A DNA stretch of 64,000 nucleotides from Polytrichum commune (Eukaryota > Streptophyta > Polytrichopsida > Polytrichales > Polytrichaceae). The stretch's first letter is position 1; every line of letters begins with the position of its first letter. The stretch lies in the NCBI GenBank assembly GCA_950295325.1, contig OX485806.1:27344001-27408000 (forward strand), in the 5' to 3' direction. The position numbers and the translations under genes were made by a program. This document shows positions 52,501-64,000 of the stretch, piece after piece. The notes beneath the pieces are model-generated. The model saw nothing but the letters and a program-made list of their open reading frames with translations. It was not told the origin of the DNA and ran no database searches.

Positions 52501-55500
52501 TTAGAGGAACGTGCAATTAATTTTATGGGTGGCAATTGGCTAGGTATGATTGATACACATTTGTTTGAACTCTTAAGTGATTGAAGTGAATTGCATATTG
52601 TCAGTACATTTGTCCAAGTTCGCTACAAAGCAGGAAGCCTTCAAGCCCCTGATAAATTATCCCAATGGTCAGGATCATTTGTTTATCGCACTCCCATGTG
52701 TAAATTTTATAAATGGTATGGTTGAAGTTTATTGACCATTGTGTGATCCAACAAACTCCCCTATATTATAAGATGTTTGGCCCTTGGAAAAAATCCTAAT
52801 CATTCGTCTAGGTGACTCAATCATGGAGAAGAGGTCAAAGCATTGAAATGGATAATTGTTCCCTCATGATGGTTTGTACGAAGTAGGTTATTAACTTTGT
52901 GTAAAAATCATCAAATTTGGTTACCATCTTTTACTACGTAATAGATACCATGTATATGTACTTATGAAAAAAAAATGATAAAATTTTGACCCATTTTGGT
53001 GATGTTTTATGTAAAAAGTAGATTTTTTTTATTCACACGTGATGTTCAACTTGACAATGAAGTGACCTCCCGAATGAAGTTAAAGTATTCCTAAGTGGTT
53101 GAAGACCAAGTAAGTTCCTCTAACTTTCTACATTTTTCTCCAATAAAGTTCACCATAATTAATTAATTTTGTTATTGCGTCAAAACATATAATAGAAGAC
53201 ATGAACTTATCCTAGTGAAATTATTATTATAAAAGGGATATCATAAATTAACATATTAAATGTTGTTAATTTTTATGAATGAAATAAAAACCTGAAGTGC
53301 AATTAATATAATCTACGAGAACATAGTAATGAACCCTAGCATAATCGTATGGACTAACTTGTTATGACCTATAATTATGGAAACTTACAAGGGTTGTCTT
53401 TCAGTCGGTCCACATAAGGACAATGGTCCTACTGCTTTATTAAAATTTCAAATAAATTAATGGACACCATAACTCTCAGGGTTGTTTCCACAGTATTTCA
53501 TGATTCATTAAATTATCAAATAATTAAAGAAAGACTACTGTTCAAAGTGGGGCGCCCTTGGCCCTGATTATATGTGGTTACTAGTTACTAAAAGGCTCTT
53601 GATGAGCCATGACTCCCTACATTGAAAAAAACCATGGTATAGCGAGTTGTGACTACTAGACTATGGCTAGCTATAAGGGAGAGACTACAAAATTGCATGT
53701 ACTTCACTAAGTGACCCTAATAATCCACTCCTTAATCCTCCATATCCTTAAAATTCATATGAATGAGTGTTTCACCTCAAGTTGATGTCCTAGTTCCACC
53801 TTGAAGTTGTTGTGACCTATCAATTAACCTAATAATGACACTTAGACTTCAATCTAACACTTATTTAGTCTTCCCCGTGTGGTTTTGTTGAACAAAACCC
53901 AATCCAAATTCCTATCTACAATAACATTCATATTCACTCCCACAATGGAGCCTTCATATCCCTCTTAAATATCCTAGGACCCAAGATGAGGCGCTATCAA
54001 TGGTCTACCTTACATAATCCCAAGATAGAACTTCTCCACCTTCAACCCACCAATGCCATGACACCTAGTTTTCACTGCAAAGGTATCATGAATCTTCATT
54101 CATCCACACCTCGTCACCACATCTACTTTAGTTGTTCATCCATGCCTCACCACCACTTCTAGTTGTCAAGGTACCATTATGCTCATTGCATATCCACTTA
54201 AACTAAGTTTTATCTACAAGGGTGTAAATGTACATGCTATAGATGTAATACCAATATTACATGTGGGCCCATATGTAACCCCTTTATATGGAGCCCTTTG
54301 AAAATTTTTTATATATATATATATAATTGTTATCATTAGCTATTTTGTCTATAGGTAAGTTGGACTGAATGGAAGATAAGGGGTGGGGAAGAAGTAGATT
54401 GCTTCGATAATTATTACACTCTTGTTACATAACCATGAGTTCAACAATTACCTAAATCTTAAAAATGCATTGGGCATGATCTTTGAATTTGACCTATTCT
54501 AATGGGGCATTACTTTGATAACTATAAACATGAACATTTTTTTTGTTAACTAGCGTCATCCTCTTGGGCATTTTGCATAAATTAATCTACGTACATTTCA
54601 AGATTTCGTGAAATAAAATAATTTCCATCGAAATCGCATAGGTTAGACGGTAGTGGTTCATGAGATTTATATCCCTTGGTTATTTCATCGCATCTTGCAT
54701 GCCTCAATTTTTTTTCCATTAGATCATGTTACCATAAATTATATATTGAATCACATGAACACATGTCTCACACATGTATATGAGGGCATGTGAAGACCCA
54801 AGGAAGACATGCACAGGAGGTGTGAAGGAGGTGGGAAAGAGGGGGGAGTGAGGAGAGGGAGGCATATTAATTAAAAAAATATTTCTTTGGTTGCAATTGG
54901 GTTCTCAATTGGGTGGTTGTTTTTTGCACAACTTGAAACCCAACTATTCCACATGCAACAATAGCAAACCACCCACTATCTATGTGAATTGAGGATGAAA
55001 GCCCATCGCATGGACAACTTTATATCATCCACACAACATAGTTGAACACAAGGCCATATAATTATGTGATATTTTGTTATCAGGCAATGTGACAAGAGCT
55101 TGTGACATCATTTAACTATCATACTAGATGTGAATGGATTTTTCGAGGGTTATATACGTTGAATATACGCGGTCACAAATTTTGTTCATATATATACTCA
55201 TCATATGGAGTCACCATTCAAACACACCACTCATTACAAAGAAGAATGGGCGAGACAATTATTACATGTAAATGATGAACCTTTCATAACATGACCACTC
55301 CGTTTGGTATTGGACACATGTCCCCCTACCATCGGATATACTAGACATCCAATACCTACCTCCCCGCCACCGCAGCTTTCGGATAGGTTGGAGGCCCATC
55401 TCATGCCTCACTAGAAGAAAACTTGTCCATGACAACCATCCTAGAGACTCAGCCATTGCAACTAATGACGAGAAAATGCATAAATAAATCATTTTGGTTG

Positions 55501-58500
55501 TCAACTAGAGGTTTTCAGTTATGATTTCTAACAATCAACAATCGAAAACCTCTGATTGACAACAGAAACAATGATCAATTGATGCACTTTTCAGCCATTA
55601 CGCGCAATGGCCAAATCACAAGAGATGTTGTAAGGACAAGTTTTCTTCTGGTGCCTCATGCAGCCCGTGGCAAGGCTCCTCACATCCATTACCTAGTTCA
55701 TAATCCTCCACCGTCATACAAGAATGCATGGTTCACAAAGGATGGCGTTTTGGCATGAGATGTCTAGCAACCCTATCCACGGCAAAGCAATGATCAAACA
55801 AGTGACAACACCAATGGCATCGTGTGTAAATGACAACATAGTAACGATATATGGGTGCCACCAAAGATGAGTGGAAAATAGAGTATATTGTGAATATATT
55901 GTATGAACAGGGGCAGATATCCTCTTGTAAGTATGCAGATGCAATGCGTCATCTGCGAGAGCCTGTAATGGAGAATGGGAATCCCGACAAACAACATCGA
56001 TTGTAGTGGAATGGGTATGATTGTCAAGGAGCACCACCTTTTTGAATAAAGCCAAGGTATCCAAAGGGCCTAAAGTTCATCACCTCTGTCCCAATATCTA
56101 GGATAACAGTAGATGTACCACTTTCATATAGACACTAGACATAGGTTTGAGACGAATGTCTAGTCTTTCTTTATTAATAAAGACATTGATACAAAAGTTG
56201 TAATGTTCAAAAACAAGCATCTTTCTGGTGGTTTTGTTCCTATTTTTGAGGGGGAAAAGAGGGATAATGTCATGATAATGTGCAGTGATCATGATCATGA
56301 GAACCACGACCCCGATCCTACTTGCTCAACTATGATACAAGGTGTAGTTGGGAATGGTCATGACGGTGTAGTTTACTTTCCACAACTGGTATTTAGGTAA
56401 TTATGCACTTTTGGTTAGTTTGGAAATAAACAAGCTTCAAGTGATGTTATTTGTACTCACCATGTAGTCATTAATATGTGTGTGATTGTATATTAAAAGT
56501 TGGTGGACATGATGTGTGTGGACATTTGACATCGTATTGGAGATATTAAAGAGGGTGTGCGGTGGCAGTTTAATTCAGAGTTGACCCAAAAGTCCATAAT
56601 TATCTAAATTCTAGTTTTGTGGTTCTTACTTTATTTGTAGAACTTTACTAGGTGGACACCAAGAGAAAACCTCAAGGTCAAAGCATGGAGAGGATAAGGA
56701 AGAGACAGTCTAGTACCCTTAGACAAACTCTCCATTAGAATCCAAGTGTAGGGCACTTCCGAAGACTCTCTTATGCTTCTCTATCCACAATTATGACAAT
56801 TTATCCATAATCTATAGTTTACATCCACGTCGAGACCGGTTATGAACAATTACATGAGGATGAGCTGCGATAGCAGTGAGACATCTACCGACTCTCTCGC
56901 TCGTTATGCACGTCATCCATAAATCGATTCTCTCCGTCCCCACAGATTTGCACCAATAATCTTGAGGAAATGATGCTCGAGGTCAAATCAACTCTTCGAC
57001 TACTGACAACTGATTAATTACATCTTATGTGTAAAGAGGAAAAAAATCATAAATGTGGTCGAAAAGTGGGCCCGAACAACAACCACAACCACTCAAGTCC
57101 TCGTGTGTGCAAACGCCTCTTTTTGAATGATCCGCACACTTTTTTCCCTTTCCATTCTACCCCCTGGGGATAGGTCATTCATTCTCCTGTTATCCAGGTT
57201 GTGTGGTTCTCCACAACTCGGCGAATCAGTGCCGCACGCTGGCTGCTCCTTTCATCAAGAGCCCTTCCTCGGCTCATCTTGCACATGACATCCTCGATCG
57301 TAAGTTTAATCTCGACTCTTGACCACAAAGTTTGTGATCCAGTGGTGGATAAGGGGGCCGGCGGCCTTGAAGGAATCTTGTGGTCCCCGTATTACAATCC
57401 TTTGTGTTGTTAAACCCATAAGCATTAATTCTCAGCTAGATCGATCTCCGAGGAATCCTTAACTAATTAATAAGATGATCTTGAGCCCAGACCCACTGAT
57501 CAAATTGCCACTGGAAGCCTTTCAAAGTGACACCAATGAACGCTGCTACGTCTGATCTCTCAGACCTGCTCTGTATATATATATATGCGCTGTTGTATAA
57601 ATTAAGCTCCGATCACTCATGCTTAGATGAATCTTAGCATTTCAGCATAACAGTATCGTTTGAGTTCAAGAGACTTTATGAAAGCCATCAGTGTCAAAAG
57701 AAATTATCAACATTTGTTACGGAGCTCAATATGTCTCAAGACTAGCGACTCTGCATTTGAGGAATTACATATATAGCTGGTTGTGGGACGAGTGCTGAAG
57801 AGGGGATCCCATCTTTCTCCACCCGCCATTTCCTTGGATTGCCGCTTCCTTGTTTAGTGTTGATCACTTTTTCCAGGCTCATTTTCTTTATTTAAGGAAA
57901 CACCCAAACAATGTGGGGTCAACCATTAAGGTTCTTTGCAAGAATCTTCAAAAAGATGGTCTAGCGACAGTTATTCTTGTTCGCCCGGCGATGTTTTTTG
58001 CGTTGCCGTCTCATGCCACCTTCTAAGAGCACAATCACATATTGTACACTATTGAGCACCAACACTAAGGAGTGCTAAATTTGGTAATATAACTTTCAAG
58101 GGGATTAGTCCTGCTATATGGCCCACATGTTCACTCTATAGCTCTATAAACTTTGGGTTCCATGATCAAACTTATTCATATCTTACAATACACAAGGTCT
58201 TACATAGAAGCAATTGAAACTAAGATTCTATCTAGTCAAAGATTGTGACTCGGTTTTCATAGTTGGTTCCCTTATAGGGGAGTTGAAACTTACTCCTCTA
58301 AACGTGGTACATTTGAAAGGGCAGATTCAGGACCGGTCTAAGAGGGGGAGAGAGCACTTGTAAATTGGTGATTATAATGAGAATTAGTGGGAGTCTATAA
58401 ATTTTGTTGAACTTCCCCTTCAAATTGGAGGTGCCTTTAGTATTGATAAAGTATGAACATGCTTTATGAACCTAATAATCTCATGCTCACTTCCTACTTG

Positions 58501-58794
58501 CTCATTATTTATTAGAAAAAAGAAAACTCTAACATACATAAGGTTAACCTCAAGAGAAACCCTACACCCTCTGCTCCGGTGGTAGGTCCCTTGAAGGTTT
58601 TTGATGTCAACTGCAACCAAAATGCTCTAGTTGACAACCAAAATGATTTATTTACTAAAGTTGTCTATTGCAACTCAAGGTGAGACAACTTGCAACATAT
58701 AGTTGGAATGAACGAGTTAGCTTCAATGCAAGAAGCTAATTGTTCTATCCATGTGGTTTGGTCTCCGAGTTCCTGAGATTGATTTGCACCGAGT
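49582..58794. other. Long gene-free intergenic stretch
   Basis: I find no recognisable gene. Base composition is AT-rich throughout 52,500-56,500, with a (TA)n run at about 54,310-54,325. Short frames at 50,319-50,570, 51,115-52,422 and 55,714-56,064 have no family resemblance. A more GC-rich patch at 57,180-57,420 followed by 'ctgtatatatatatatgcg' (about 57,572-57,590) looks promoter-like, but no coding sequence follows. 50,320-50,335 contains 'cacactacaag', a CACTA-like word without a partner. Confidence 0.45.
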
Positions 58795-59195
58795 GACTAC
58801 ACTAAATAATGTATGTAGTGTCATACGGTATTTTATGTCTCTGGTAACTTTTCTAATAACACTTCTTATGAAAAAGTTTACAAACTTACTATCATCCCAA
58901 CTTACTCTTAGTTCATCCACTGCCCAATTATTGGAACAAAGTTTGGTATGTTTTGCATCCTCATAATTATGAAATGAAATAGTGTCCTGGATGATTGAAA
59001 TTTGGATAGAAAATCACTTAGTAAATGACAATATTTACAACATCCTAAATTGATAATGCCCAAATGTTCTTTACAAGGAATGACAACTAATGCTAGGTGT
59101 ACATTTAGTGTTAGTGACACTAAACGGACGGATTCCAATTAATATGGAGCAAGACAATAGAATTGGTGACACAAAATGCAATATTTAGTGTAGTC
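58795..59195. mobile_element. MITE with GACTACACTAAATA terminal repeats
   Basis: The left end GACTACACTAAATAATG (58,795-58,811) faces the complement of GACTACACTAAATATTG (59,179-59,195), with one mismatch. The interior is homologous to 7,462-8,010 (inverted) and to 6,705-6,826. It is non-coding and lies just upstream of the promoter of the acetate-transporter gene. Confidence 0.75.
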
Positions 59196-59397
59196 CAGAT
59201 CTCATAGTGTTGAGTGTTGATAATGGTGATGAACAAATTATGCTTCAATCTAAGCAGCTACATGGTACTAGCCAGCTGCTGCTAAAAGCAAAGGTTGCAT
59301 GTGCGGAGGTGATCGATCATCCATCGGCCCATCATCGATCGTCATCGGATGTGCACAAAGCTCGGGGTAAGTGCAGTGTATGGGCACCTCGTGGTCC

Positions 59398-59405
59398 TTA
59401 TAAAT
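59398..59405 (+). promoter_or_regulatory. TATA box, likely for the AceTr gene
   Basis: TTATAAAT is followed about 130 bases on by a consensus-like donor, CCGGTG|GTAAGT, at 59,538. An acceptor, GTCGCAG|ATTTG, at 60,780 lies 11 bases before the start ATG. This fits a promoter, a non-coding first exon (about 59,430-59,538) and a 1.24-kb leader intron. The GATCGATCATC/CATCGATCG palindromes at 59,308-59,342 lie just upstream. Confidence 0.5.
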
Positions 59406-59585
59406 GAAGCTGCAAAAATCCTTGTTTAGAAGCACTGTGGGGGCGTTGAAGAAGCTGGTGAACTGATCATCGTCGTCGGCGAGACAGTTCGGAGGAAGTC
59501 TTCCTCACTCGGCATTGCGTGCAGCTAGACATCCGGTGGTAAGTTAAAGCAAGGGCGTCGTGGGTGTACACATTGGTGCTTTTGC

Positions 59586-60043
59586 AGAGTGCAGTTTGAT
59601 AGCAATCTCATCGAGATTGAGATCACTTGAACTTTTGATGTCTGGGGTAGTTTGATGAAGCTGGGAGCTGAATGATGGTACAGACCTTGATTACAAGCAG
59701 AAATGACCCAAGATTCTCAATAGTGATGATGCTTGCAGAATTCCATAGCATATGCATTTCTGCAACTTCAGTTACAGCACTGTGCTTCGAAGCGTGACTC
59801 TCCCTACAGGGCTGCTTAAGATTGCAGATTGCAAGTTTGATAGCTCTATCGAGTTTGATGTTTGCGGTAGTTCAATGAAGCTGGGAGCTGAGAGAACGCA
59901 ATTCATGCTGTAGAACTTGATCATAAGCAGAACTGACCCAAAATTTTCAATGCTGATTATGCTGGCAGAGTCACATAGCCTATACATCCTGGAACTCCAA
60001 TTATAGTACTGTGCTCCGAAGTGTGTCGAGTCTCCCAGGGCTG
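59586..60043. repeat. Tandem duplication of about 230 bp in the leader intron
   Basis: Copy 1 (about 59,586-59,816) and copy 2 (about 59,826-60,043) share 'gcagtttgatagc / gcaagtttgatagc', 'atgaagctgggagctga', 'aagcaga..tgaccca', 'tgatgctt / tgattatgctgg' and 'actgtgct.cgaag'. They are diverged at roughly one base in five. A repeated enhancer-like intron segment is possible but unproven. Confidence 0.75.
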
Positions 60044-60791
60044 GTGAAGACGTAATGTATGAATGCTAAAAGATTTCCTGAGGAGTCAATAAAACTTGTT
60101 CTGAATTTGTGCTTTGAAGAATTGGTCCTGAAGGTAGCTTTGGGTTGCAACCTAGTTGAAGGATTTGATTTAACTTTGGCTTGTCGGGTGTGAAGTTGTG
60201 AACTGATTGTGGACTGTATGCAAGAATGTACCTCATCAGCTCCAGCTGAAGTACATGATTGCAAAGTTCTGGTCTTGGCCGTAGTGTGTCATGCTACACT
60301 TATCAATGTCTACCGCTTCAGTAACAAACTTGTTGTTAAATTTAAAGTTTAGACTTCATCTTTGGTGGCCAAATGTCAGCTTATGGCGGACATGGCTTGA
60401 GTGCGAACGTACAAACTTGGTTTTGCCTGCTTCTGAATCTATGGACACATAGGAATGTCAATAATGAGGCACATATAAATGTTGATACAACTAAGAAAAG
60501 TGTTGCCAAGAATAACTGTTGAAATTCTAAAAAGTTCAGGATTCTTACTTGAATCTGCTGTCGTTTATGGACAGAGTTGTTGATGCAAAGTCGGTTGCAT
60601 GTTTCTCTGAGCACAAGGCTTCCACGCCCATAAGAACAACAATGACGCCGCATATCCTAAGATTTTCGACCGATACCATTGAAAACAATGTTGTCATGAT
60701 GGACGAATCTTGAACCTTCAAAATGTCCGTAGTTCACTTGGAATCTTCTATCAATTCTTAATCTCAGCTTGTTGTCGCAGATTTGTCAGCC

Positions 60792-62238
60792 ATGACAGAC
60801 ATGAGCGCGGACAACGGATTCGGCAAAGCCGGGATGCACGAACCAGCGGCTGCAATCCCTCCGCCCGCCAGCGCGGTCCCGCTGGGGCTCTTCGCCTTCG
60901 GCACGACGACGTTCGTGCTGTCGTGCTACAACGCCGGCATCTGGGGCGTCCAGGCGTCGTCGCCCTCCAACGCCGTCGTCGGCATGGCGCTCTTCTACGG
61001 CGGCATCACGCAGGTGCTCGCGGGCATGTGGGAGTTCCGGTTTGGTAACACGTTCACAGCCACCGCCTTCGGCTCGTATGGCTCCTTCTGGCTCTCGTAC
61101 GCCGCAATCCTCATCCCGTGGTTCGGCGTCGAGGACGCTTACGCTTTGCACGCCAAGAACCTGGGGCCGGCGCTCGGGATCTTCCTCCTCGGATGGGCGC
61201 TCATCACATTCATGATGTGGATCGGGACGTTGCGAGCCAACGTCGCCCTGGTCACCCTCTTCACCTTCCTCACGCTCACCTTCGTCTTGCTCTCCATCGC
61301 CGAGTTCAAGGGCCCGCACGGCCTCAAAACCAAGCGGGTACGTGGCTCCAAAAACACCATCTCTCAGAGTCCGCCGAGGTTTTTGAGCATCAATCGGTCA
61401 AAATCCTAGTGTCTCCAAGTCCAACCGGTTACATGTTGTCATCTCTCGGTTTTTCTTCACTAATTTGAGGTATATTTTATAGATTCCTCTCGAACGATCG
61501 GTGAACTTTCCTAAAGCCCTGAACTTCAACCGGTTATTTCTCAAACTCAACCGGTTCATCTGTAACTAGCGGTCGTTCCTCCCCGTTCATCGACCATCTC
61601 TTCTTTTTCTGAGCTAAGTTAGATGGCTCGCTCTTGAATGGATACTTGTACGAAGAGAGGGAATTATACGTGTACCTCTCAACCTTCCAACATAAGAAAC
61701 TCAACTATAGGTTTGTTACCAATTCATATTGACTGACCTCGACTGACCTAATTTGGGGTCCTTCAAGCTAAATCCGGTGTCAAATCAACTTGGAATTGCT
61801 AACCATCTCGTACTAACCACGTGTTTCATAACTAAGAGAACTGGGCTAGTCGGAAAAAGTGACCGATTAGGACCCATCTACGTTACCCTTTTCACACACC
61901 ATATTCATGATCCCAAACATGACTTTATGTAGTATGCTTGGACCTTCGTGTATTTGTTCAAAGGGATCAGGAGTCACAGGCCACGCTTGATTCAAGCATC
62001 TCGGAGACCATGAAAGAGATATATTGGTCGGTCATATTTCAGCTTGAATCTAGTATGGGAGGGGGGTCCAGTTAGCCTTCAAGTAGCTTCATAATCTTAA
62101 GTGGTCCAATTAAACGAGATGTTAGGAAACGGTCTTTGAAGATGGAAAGGAGGCGGGTTACTATGCTCTGTGGCTTGTTTGCGCCAGAAAGAGAACTTCA
62201 TGTGATCACATACAGGCCTAACAGATGAGTCTAGAATG

Positions 62239-62274
<36 letters not shown>

Positions 62275-62577
62275 ATATCACATAAAGAGTCCGATCACAA
62301 GGTATCATTTGGGTGACAACTCGTAACTAAAAACCTTGTCAAATACCAGTCAAATATAATAAAGTGTCCAACATGACTCAAGATAAAGTATCTAACATGA
62401 CTCAAGATCTTGCTCTAACCTGAAAATACCATTGTGGGTGAACTTGTGACTCAGGCTGGTGGTTTCTTTGGGATTTTCACTTCGATTATCGCATGGTACG
62501 TTGCGTGCGCGGGTTTGATGACAGCTGATAACTCCTACTTCGTTCTCCCAGTCGGGCCTCTCAACAAGCGCCGTTAA
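60792..62577 (+). CDS. GPR1/FUN34/YaaH (AceTr/SatP) family acetate transporter
   Basis: Carriers of this family move acetate, succinate or ammonium across membranes. Coding exons are 60,792-61,337 and 62,455-62,577 (GCGG|GTACGT donor, GACTCAG|GCTGG acceptor, phase 0), giving 222 residues. This is close to bacterial SatP and shorter than yeast Ato proteins. Six membrane segments are visible: about 29-50, 61-80, 87-110, 122-145 and 149-171, then the second-exon helix. Family motifs: 'VPLGLFAFGTTTFVLSCYNA' (29-48), 'YGGITQVLAGMWEFRFGNTF' (69-88), 'AFGSYGSFWLS' (92-102), and 'AGGFFGIFTSIIAWYVACAG' with 'NSYFVLPVGPL' at the end. The NPAPLGL signature is altered to SAVPLGL. The first ATG is used; an acceptor 11 bases upstream suggests a leader intron. 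Exon 1 is very GC-rich, unlike the flanks. Intron 2 carries repeats. Confidence 0.92.
61390..61830 (-). repeat. Inverted copies of dispersed repeats in AceTr intron
   Basis: The stretch 61,390-61,600 is repeat D in reverse complement (compare 3,962-4,160), including 'ccaaccggttacatgttg' and 'ctcaaccggttcatctgtaact'. 61,655-61,830 is related to 5,205-5,400. The insertion begins about 50 bp after the donor at 61,338 and makes up much of the 1.1-kb intron. Confidence 0.75.
62241..62272. repeat. (GT)n(AT)n microsatellite in AceTr intron
   Basis: About nine GT units run into about seven AT units, 180 bp before the acceptor at 62,454. Likely to vary in length. Confidence 0.8.
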
Positions 62578-64000
62578 GATTTCATGTCGTTGAAGACCTT
62601 GAACTTCCACCTTGCCTTCAAGATGAGCAAGCTCTAACTAGCCGATGTAACTCGAATATTTTAACAGCTTCATAATTTGATTAGGAATTAGTCGAAATCG
62701 CCGCACTGATTATGTAGTTGAATCAGTCCCTGGTCAGCAAATTTGTGGGTGGTTAATTTGCTCAGTCTTCTCACTGTTCTTAGCACATGCAATATTATAA
62801 AGAGAGAGCTAAGTGCAGCTCCTATCCATGGCCCCGGTGATCATAGCTCCAGCTCTCCTTGCTGTAATATGTATTAATTTATAGACTGCTCAAAACTTGG
62901 AATTGATTTCCTTCCACCTGAGCAGCTTGAAGTTGTTGCCACTCAGATAGGATGGTTCTTCCTTTGATATTTACCTCAGTTGTTCCCCGTTCCTTGTTAT
63001 AAGAACACCATTGCTGAAGCAGCCTTGGTTTGTACTATATTAGGAATGTTGAGAAAAATAGTAAATTCTCCAGGACTCGTAATATCCAGATTTCTGAATT
63101 GAATAAAGAGTTTTGCAACTCATTTTCCGTTATTGCACAATGATGATATTGAATTCCATGTGATTTACCTCGGGGATGGCATTTGGATTCATATAAGCAT
63201 TCATAAGGCAATCTGCTCATGTTGTAGCAACCCCCTCGTGATTATCATATAACACGATTGCCCCCAGCTTAAAACCGTTACATCTGCCACTGCTTAAAAT
63301 CTCCTTACCACTGGTCTTCTTCCACTGCACAGATTTGGAATCTATGAATACGAATTGGAAATCTGTAGTACATCATAATACCATCTACTGGACAAGAACC
63401 AGTGGTAAAGAACCGTAATTCTTGCAGTGAACATGCCATTGGTTACTAAAGTACAGCAATTTTCCCATGTAGATTTTCACCATGCGAATTGCGGTTCCTT
63501 ACTGGTGGTTCCCTTCCACTAAAAGGGTTTGAAATCTATAAATTTGGATAAGAAATTTAGTATTGGAGTTGATCATAACACCATTCATTTGAAGAAAATC
63601 AATTTGAAAATAGGGATTTTCGAATCTTCTTTACAAGTTGACATATGAGATGATGTGGAGATGAAACTTAACGAACTGCTGTAGTTGCTATCATATTAAC
63701 ACATCGTTATCATATTGTCCAACATGAATCATTTTTGAAAGCAGTAATTTATCTTCATCTGTGTGCACTTCACAATATTCTTTCAGATTTTCACTTAATA
63801 CTCTTACGCATTGGTGTTCGATTCTCTACAATGAAGTGCATGGAAGTGTCAAAACACCAGATTTAACCTCATAGATTGAAAAGTACTCAGGTGTTTGTCA
63901 CCAGAAAGATATTTAAATGCTGGTGATACTCTTCTTTTACAGGAATCCGGGTCCTTTTTTCAGCAATTTGGCATGTCGATTCTTGCATGCCAATTCATAT
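62578..64000. other. 3' flank of the AceTr gene
   Basis: It should contain the 3' UTR; AATAAAG at about 63,100 is one possible polyadenylation signal. No further gene is seen. An inverted repeat lies at 63,399-63,508: 'ccagtggtaaagaaccgtaa' pairs with 'ttgcggttccttactggtgg', which together with related flanking words looks like a decayed small TIR element. Confidence 0.45.

Noticed and set aside
60786-61319. 177-codon minus-strand frame and 112/116-codon plus-strand frames over the AceTr exon
   Set aside because: The GC-rich exon has few stops in any frame; only the frame from 60,792 carries family motifs.

Overview
The window is nuclear DNA of a land plant. It is AT-rich and full of transposon remnants and small inverted-repeat elements, and it has spliced genes with GT-AG introns. 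Two genes are convincingly intact. One is a 13-exon phytoene desaturase gene (PDS, minus strand, 12,701-19,456). The other is a gene of the GPR1/FUN34/YaaH (AceTr/SatP) acetate-transporter family (plus strand, coding 60,792-62,577). Seed plants, as far as I know, lack that transporter family, while fungi, bacteria, some algae and some non-seed plants have it. A lycophyte, fern or bryophyte is therefore my best guess (inference).

Layout. 1-12,700 holds no gene I can support: dispersed repeats, a 130-bp-arm hairpin, TIR elements, a SINE-like copy and one copy of a repeat called R here (10,385-11,092). 12,701-19,456 is PDS, whose reading frame closes exactly over 13 exons (592 residues). Its first two introns carry tandem duplications that copy splice junctions. 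19,800-31,900 is repeats: a foldback element, several elements of one AGGGCC-ended family, a 90-bp minisatellite, and a weak candidate for a small plastid-targeted protein at 30,901 behind a cluster of ACGT cores. 31,904-33,240 is a REM-type B3-domain gene or pseudogene with a frameshift.

33,340-47,225 is a nest of insertions inside a second, inverted copy of repeat R. A 2,417-bp TIR element (33,382-35,798) sits at a TA, and the R copy at 10.4-11.1 kb gives its empty site. A further 10.8 kb splits R again. That stretch contains a decayed hAT transposase (36,232-45,263), itself split by LTR-like sequence that in turn received a 4,062-bp element (37,702-41,763). The 4-kb element has TGTGGGA...TCCCACA ends, a TGCGT target duplication, and one long gag-like reading frame broken by a single TAG.

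47,300-48,070 is a decayed coding stretch with repeated V-K-x-E motifs. 49,045-49,581 is a CACTA TNP2 transposase fragment. 49,600-58,700 has nothing I can identify. The last part holds the acetate-transporter gene with a TATA box near 59,400 and a probable 5'-UTR intron.

The genes do not form a pathway. PDS is a plastid carotenoid enzyme, the AceTr protein is a membrane carrier, and everything between them is mobile-element sediment with one regulatory-type gene.
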